Shown here: positions 7,321-9,521 of the stretch, one piece after another
Position numbering within the stretch: position 1 is the first letter of the stretch
Layout of the letters: each line of letters begins with the position of its first letter
Assembly (NCBI GenBank): GCA_023145185.1
Contig: JAGLEG010000217.1
Location: 1-9,521 of the forward strand
Reading direction: 5' to 3'
DNA: 9,521 bases
Origin: Thermoplasmata archaeon
GTDB lineage: Archaea; Thermoplasmatota; Penumbrarchaeia; Penumbrarchaeales; Penumbrarchaeaceae
Translations under genes and position numbers: made by a program
The notes under the pieces: generated by a model
Told to the model about the DNA's origin: nothing
Seen by the model: the letters and a program-made list of their open reading frames with translations, nothing else
The model's database searches: none

Positions 7321-7363
7321 GTCACTATGCCATAATTATATAGTAATTATAGGTGAACTATAA
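7316..7363. repeat. Operator-like repeat array before the antitoxin gene
   Basis: Three symmetrical elements lie side by side. The first is ATAG-GTCA-CTAT (7317-7328). The second is ATAATTA-TATAG-TAATTAT (7332-7350), with perfect 7-base arms. The third is TTATAG-GTGAA-CTATAA (7347-7363 with its flanking A), with 6-base arms. The first and third also share the direct repeat TATAGGT...ACTAT. The array lies between the promoter and the ATG at 7364 and also includes the probable ribosome site GGTGA (7352-7356). Ribbon-helix-helix antitoxins usually bind such repeats and repress their own operon, so this is the likely operator. Confidence 0.55.
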
Positions 7364-7591
7364 ATGAGCGAGCTAACGACGATCCAGATAAGGAAATCCA
7401 CCTCCCGCTCCCTCAAGGAAACCATGAGATATCGAAGGGAGACCTACGATGAGGTCATAGTCAGGTTGGTGGAATTGTTCAACAGCGTGGAGCGTAAGAA
7501 CCAGTATGATGAGTTCCTTCACAAGGTCCAGCAGAGAAAGATGAGAGAGCTATGGGACAACGAGGACGACCAGGAGTGGGACCATGTTTAG
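7364..7591 (+). CDS. Ribbon-helix-helix-type antitoxin of a MazEF-like module
   Basis: A 75-residue protein whose N-terminus has the shape of a ribbon-helix-helix DNA-binding domain: a short strand (TTIQIRKST, 5-13), a first helix (about 15-23), a turn, and a second helix TYDEVIVRLVELFN (27-40). The remainder is charged and ends in an acidic tail (ELWDNEDDQEWDHV), the kind of flexible C-terminus by which antitoxins wrap their toxin. It precedes the PemK/MazF-type toxin and overlaps it by 8 bases, the classic antitoxin-first order. The start ATG follows GGTGA at about seven bases, inside the repeat array that it probably binds. Sampled base composition (about 48% GC) is closer to the window's left part than to the AbiE genes. 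The family name (VapB-like or other RHH group) is uncertain; the antitoxin role rests mainly on context. Confidence 0.8.
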   Translation: MSELTTIQIRKSTSRSLKETMRYRRETYDEVIVRLVELFNSVERKNQYDEFLHKVQQRKMRELWDNEDDQEWDHV

Positions 7592-7895
7592 AAGCGGAGA
7601 TGTTGTCCTTGCCTCGGTGCAGTTTTCGGATACTTTCGAGATAAAGAGCCGGCCTGCAGTGGTCCTGTTCGAGGAGATGGGGAACGTGGTGATCGCAGGG
7701 ATGACCAGCAATACGAAAATGAAGGGGATCCCGGTCACTGTTGAGGATGGGGCCGTTAAAGAGAGTGTCATCAAGACGAATTATATCTTTACAATATCCA
7801 GAGAGATGATCTCAAAGAGGCTTTTCAAATTGAGCAAGGAAAAGAGGAAGGAGGTTTACGATTCGATCACGGGCTCTTTGAAAGGGCTTCTTTAG
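7584..7895 (+). CDS. PemK/MazF-family toxin (endoribonuclease)
   Basis: A 103-residue toxin of the PemK/MazF/CcdB-fold family. Characterised MazF members cut mRNA, tRNA or rRNA at short sequence motifs and stop growth until neutralised. Family marks seen here: GDVVLA at residues 5-10, the SRPAVVL strand (22-28) with the conserved arginine R23 used in catalysis, VIAGMTSN (36-43) with T41 and S42 at the expected active-site position, and SVIKTNYIFTI (61-71). The C-terminal helix is lysine-rich. No key residue seems missing, so the toxin looks intact. The ATG lies inside the end of the antitoxin gene (8-base overlap), and GGAG at 7573-7576 serves as its ribosome site, making coupled translation likely. 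About 57% GC in a sampled line suggests that this module has been resident for some time. Confidence 0.88.
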   Translation: MFRSGDVVLASVQFSDTFEIKSRPAVVLFEEMGNVVIAGMTSNTKMKGIPVTVEDGAVKESVIKTNYIFTISREMISKRLFKLSKEKRKEVYDSITGSLKGLL

Positions 7896-7926
7896 GTCAA
7901 TATTATGGGCTTTTCCCAGGCTGCTT

Positions 7927-7940
7927 TCAAATGTATTTGA
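7927..7940. repeat. Short inverted repeat downstream of the MazF-like toxin
   Basis: Arms TCAAAT and ATTTGA are separated by GT, about 30 bases after the toxin stop. It is too short and lacks a following T-run, so it is a weak terminator candidate at best. A 10-base palindrome, GCTGATCAGC, follows at 7970-7979. Confidence 0.3.
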
Positions 7941-7986
7941 TCATCTCGGCCATCTGTGGGTGATGGGAGGCTGATCAGCGGAGGGA

Positions 7987-8008
7987 GACAGTTTCTTTTG
8001 AAACTGTC
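7987..8008. repeat. Perfect 9-base-pair hairpin
   Basis: Arms GACAGTTTC and GAAACTGTC enclose a TTTT loop with no mismatch. It sits about 90 bases after the toxin stop, close to where the sequence turns AT-rich. No T-run follows on either strand, so it does not look like a standard terminator. The GTTTC...GAAAC core recalls the stem of some CRISPR repeats, but only one copy is present. It could be a protein-binding site, part of a small RNA, or a mobile-element remnant. Confidence 0.6.
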
Positions 8009-8257
8009 GACTTAGACCAATTCTTGAGAGAAATAATTGACCGTAGGGTTTGTTGGTAGGAGTAGATCAAATGAAATATGACATCCTTTGCATGCGAAAT
8101 TCATCATATATTGGTAGGTGTTAAGTAATCCGATCCGGGAATTTTATCACATTAAAAATACTCTAACTTACTTTAACTAAAAGAATTTTACAGGTCTCTT
8201 TATCCATCATTATGGGACGTTATTCTGATCACAGCAATATGTGGTGGGGGCTGTGTC

Positions 8258-8280
8258 ATGAATGAAAAAATTCATATATG
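8258..8280. promoter_or_regulatory. AbiE promoter/operator candidate
   Basis: An inverted repeat ATGAAT-GAAAAA-ATTCAT (8258-8275) overlaps the palindrome CATATATG (8273-8280), which can act as TATA box about 25 bases before the start codons at 8299 and 8305. AbiEi proteins are known to repress their own operon by binding inverted repeats overlapping the promoter, so this placement is meaningful. A further small repeat, CATCCC...GGGATG (8289-8307), surrounds the first ATG. Confidence 0.4.
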
Positions 8281-8298
8281 TGACGAAACATCCCTCAT

Positions 8299-9141
8299 AT
8301 GGGGATGTATTGGGACATGGAAGTAACTAACAACATCACTCTTCTTGAAAAGATCTATGCCTTCCTACTTAGGAGGAAGGTTGTAAACAAGTATGAATTT
8401 GAAGAGTATGCAAATGAGGTATTGAATAAGGATATTAACTATCTCTATCGGAAATTCATTTTCAAATTGATGAAACAAGGAAAGGTGGATCGGATTCGTA
8501 ATGGTCTATATATTGCCAAGAATATCTATCTTGAAAACGATGAGGTTCCCAACAAGTATCTGATCGGTTCAAAAGTAAGAAGGCATTATTATTTGGGCTA
8601 TCATACTGCATTGGAGATCTACGGCTGTGCTCAATCCGTTCATCATGGATGTTATACTGCAATCGATGTTAAAAGCCGTTTTAAACGATTCACATATGGG
8701 AATTATATCTTTCACCCAGTAGTAGTTAACGATGTTGAAACCGAGATATATCGCCGAATTGTGGATAATTATCCTGTTAATGTATCCTCTCCTTCAAGAA
8801 CATTTGTGGAATGTATCCATCGACCAGATCTATGTGTTGGATATGAGGAAGTTTACAAAAGTCTCGAATCTCTGGGTGGGGTGGATGTTGATCTCGTAAT
8901 TTTGGTATTGAGTATGTATGGAAGTGATCTATTGATTCGGGCTGTAGGTTTTTTCCTTGAGGATCTGGCTGCAAGGTCGCCATATTATTCACATATTGAA
9001 GAACAGGATCTGAAAAGAATTCAGAAATTGATGGGACACAATAGAACTTACTTGATTCGTGGTCAAAGTGGTGAGTATGAGGAAAGATGGAAATTGTATA
9101 TTCCAGAGGGTTTCAGAGAACTGTTTTTGGGGGTTCGATAA
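8299..9141 (+). CDS. abiEi: AbiEi-type antitoxin and transcriptional regulator (type IV toxin-antitoxin)
   Basis: A 280-residue protein with the layout of AbiEi (COG5340-like). An N-terminal winged-helix region (about 10-75) has helices around LEKIYAFLLRRKVVNKYEFE and the wing-like GKVDRIRNGLYIA (62-74), followed by a C-terminal domain with GYHTALEIYG (100-109), YGNYIFHP (133-140) and SSPSRTFVECIHRP (164-177). In known systems AbiEi neutralises AbiEii without stable binding and represses the operon. It is the typical first gene of an AbiE pair, and the toxin gene follows with no gap. The start could be the ATG at 8299, 8305 or 8317. A TATA box centred near 8276 favours a leaderless start at one of the first two, and no clear ribosome site helps. 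Base composition is strongly AT-rich (about 35% GC in two sampled lines), unlike the genes to the left, suggesting horizontal acquisition. Confidence 0.85.
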   Translation: MGMYWDMEVTNNITLLEKIYAFLLRRKVVNKYEFEEYANEVLNKDINYLYRKFIFKLMKQGKVDRIRNGLYIAKNIYLENDEVPNKYLIGSKVRRHYYLGYHTALEIYGCAQSVHHGCYTAIDVKSRFKRFTYGNYIFHPVVVNDVETEIYRRIVDNYPVNVSSPSRTFVECIHRPDLCVGYEEVYKSLESLGGVDVDLVILVLSMYGSDLLIRAVGFFLEDLAARSPYYSHIEEQDLKRIQKLMGHNRTYLIRGQSGEYEERWKLYIPEGFRELFLGVR

Positions 9142-9521
9142 ATGGACCTTTCTGGATATCCACCAGTGGTGGTTGATAAGATCCACAGGTTGTTTGGAAT
9201 TCTTGAGCAGATCAGCAAGGTAAGATACCTTTCCGATAGGTTGAGTTTCTATGGTGGAACAGCATTGAATTTCATCCATTTCAACAAGGTGCCAAGATTG
9301 TCCGTAGACCTTGATTTCAACTATCGACATCTGGATGCAGAAAAGGAGTGGGGGGAGATAAGACAGGAGATCGATGAATTGTTAAAACGAATTCTCAAGG
9401 ATCTGGGATATTCGGATGAAAATATCAAGATCCAGGCCCAATATCCTTTGGGACGGCTGGATGTGCGATATGATAATCTGCTAGAGATGAGGGATCACGT
9501 CAAACTGGAAATTGGATACAT
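9142..9521 (+). CDS. abiEii: AbiEii nucleotidyltransferase toxin, N-terminal part (3' end outside window)
   Basis: The first 126 codons of an AbiEii/AbiGii-family nucleotidyltransferase (DUF1814 type), the toxin of a type IV toxin-antitoxin and abortive-infection system. Known members transfer nucleotides onto tRNA or otherwise need a nucleotide to act, causing reversible growth arrest. The catalytic signature is clear: GGTALN (38-43) followed by SVDLDFNY (54-61), with the metal-binding pair D56 and D58. The start of the next conserved strand, VKLEIGY (120-126), is cut by the window end. The ATG directly follows the AbiEi stop (TAA then ATG, no spacer). A GGGGG run about eight bases upstream is the only ribosome-site candidate. 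The frame is intact as far as it can be read; whether the C-terminal helical domain is complete cannot be judged. Confidence 0.9.
   Translation, partial: MDLSGYPPVVVDKIHRLFGILEQISKVRYLSDRLSFYGGTALNFIHFNKVPRLSVDLDFNYRHLDAEKEWGEIRQEIDELLKRILKDLGYSDENIKIQAQYPLGRLDVRYDNLLEMRDHVKLEIGY

Larger units (their letters stand above)
7896..8298. other. Gene-free 403-base stretch between the two toxin-antitoxin modules
   Basis: No convincing gene, tRNA or CRISPR array was found on either strand. The stretch contains several inverted repeats (listed separately or in the findings) and becomes very AT-rich from about 8100 (about 30% GC in one sampled line), marking the entry to the AbiE segment. Two tiny reading frames occur on the plus strand. 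One runs 8071-8124 (17 codons, AGGAG upstream). The other runs 8258-8326 (22 codons, G-rich stretch upstream). Neither can be supported as a gene. Confidence 0.6.

Noticed and set aside
7955..7980. Possible C/D-box small RNA (TGATGG followed by CTGA)
   Set aside because: The C-box is imperfect, and no matching C'/D pair at the usual spacing was found, so the match is too weak.
7987..8008. Possible CRISPR repeat
   Set aside because: Only one copy is present, with no regularly spaced second repeat and no cas gene in the window.
8071..8124. 17-codon reading frame with AGGAG upstream (MKYDILCMRN...)
   Set aside because: It is too short, has no recognisable family, and lies in a stretch with no other coding signal. 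It could be the remnant of a gene start but cannot be supported.

Overview
The window looks archaeal and most resembles a Thermoplasmata-like euryarchaeon; the lineage is inferred from gene content only. The strongest evidence is a Taw1 (archaeal tRNA wyosine) gene and TATA-box promoters placed about 24 to 35 bases before several start codons, one of them leaving almost no leader. Some other genes have clear Shine-Dalgarno sites. Most of the window is GC-rich (hand counts of single 60-base lines gave about 57% in taw1 and about 72% in fhs). The last 1.5 kb is much more AT-rich (about 30-35% GC in sampled lines), which suggests an acquired segment.

Layout. Positions 2-964 (+) hold the C-terminal part of formate--tetrahydrofolate ligase (fhs), cut by the window edge. 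It meets head-on, with no spacer, a three-gene minus-strand operon (about 4603 down to 965): a GPH/MelB-type MFS transporter, a PaaK/coenzyme F390 synthetase-like adenylate-forming ligase, and a long GNAT-family acyltransferase. The genes overlap by 4 and 14 bases. A roughly 200-base divergent promoter region (4604-4803) with a small inverted repeat separates this operon from a plus-strand pair: LemA (4804-5385) and a two-helix membrane protein resembling DUF3137 (5398-6306). Next is taw1 (6347-7276) under its own, almost leaderless, promoter.

From 7280 to the end the window is a toxin-antitoxin region. A ribbon-helix-helix-type antitoxin and a PemK/MazF-family toxin (7364-7895) follow an AT-rich, palindrome-filled control region. 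After a gene-free 403-base stretch with several inverted repeats comes a type IV AbiE module: AbiEi antitoxin/regulator (8299-9141), then the AbiEii nucleotidyltransferase toxin (9142 to beyond the window). The AbiE part is compositionally foreign, whereas the MazF-like part matches the host.

How the genes work together. Fhs supplies 10-formyl-THF, and Taw1 makes the tricyclic precursor of wyosine bases in tRNA-Phe. In the minus operon an imported or exported acid could be activated by the ligase and transferred by the acyltransferase, but no substrate can be read from the sequence. LemA and the DUF3137-like protein form an envelope-associated pair of unknown function. The two toxin-antitoxin modules probably serve plasmid/genome stability or phage defence. 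No wholly new system is proven here. The best candidates for something undescribed are the MFS-ligase-acyltransferase operon and the LemA-DUF3137-like pair.
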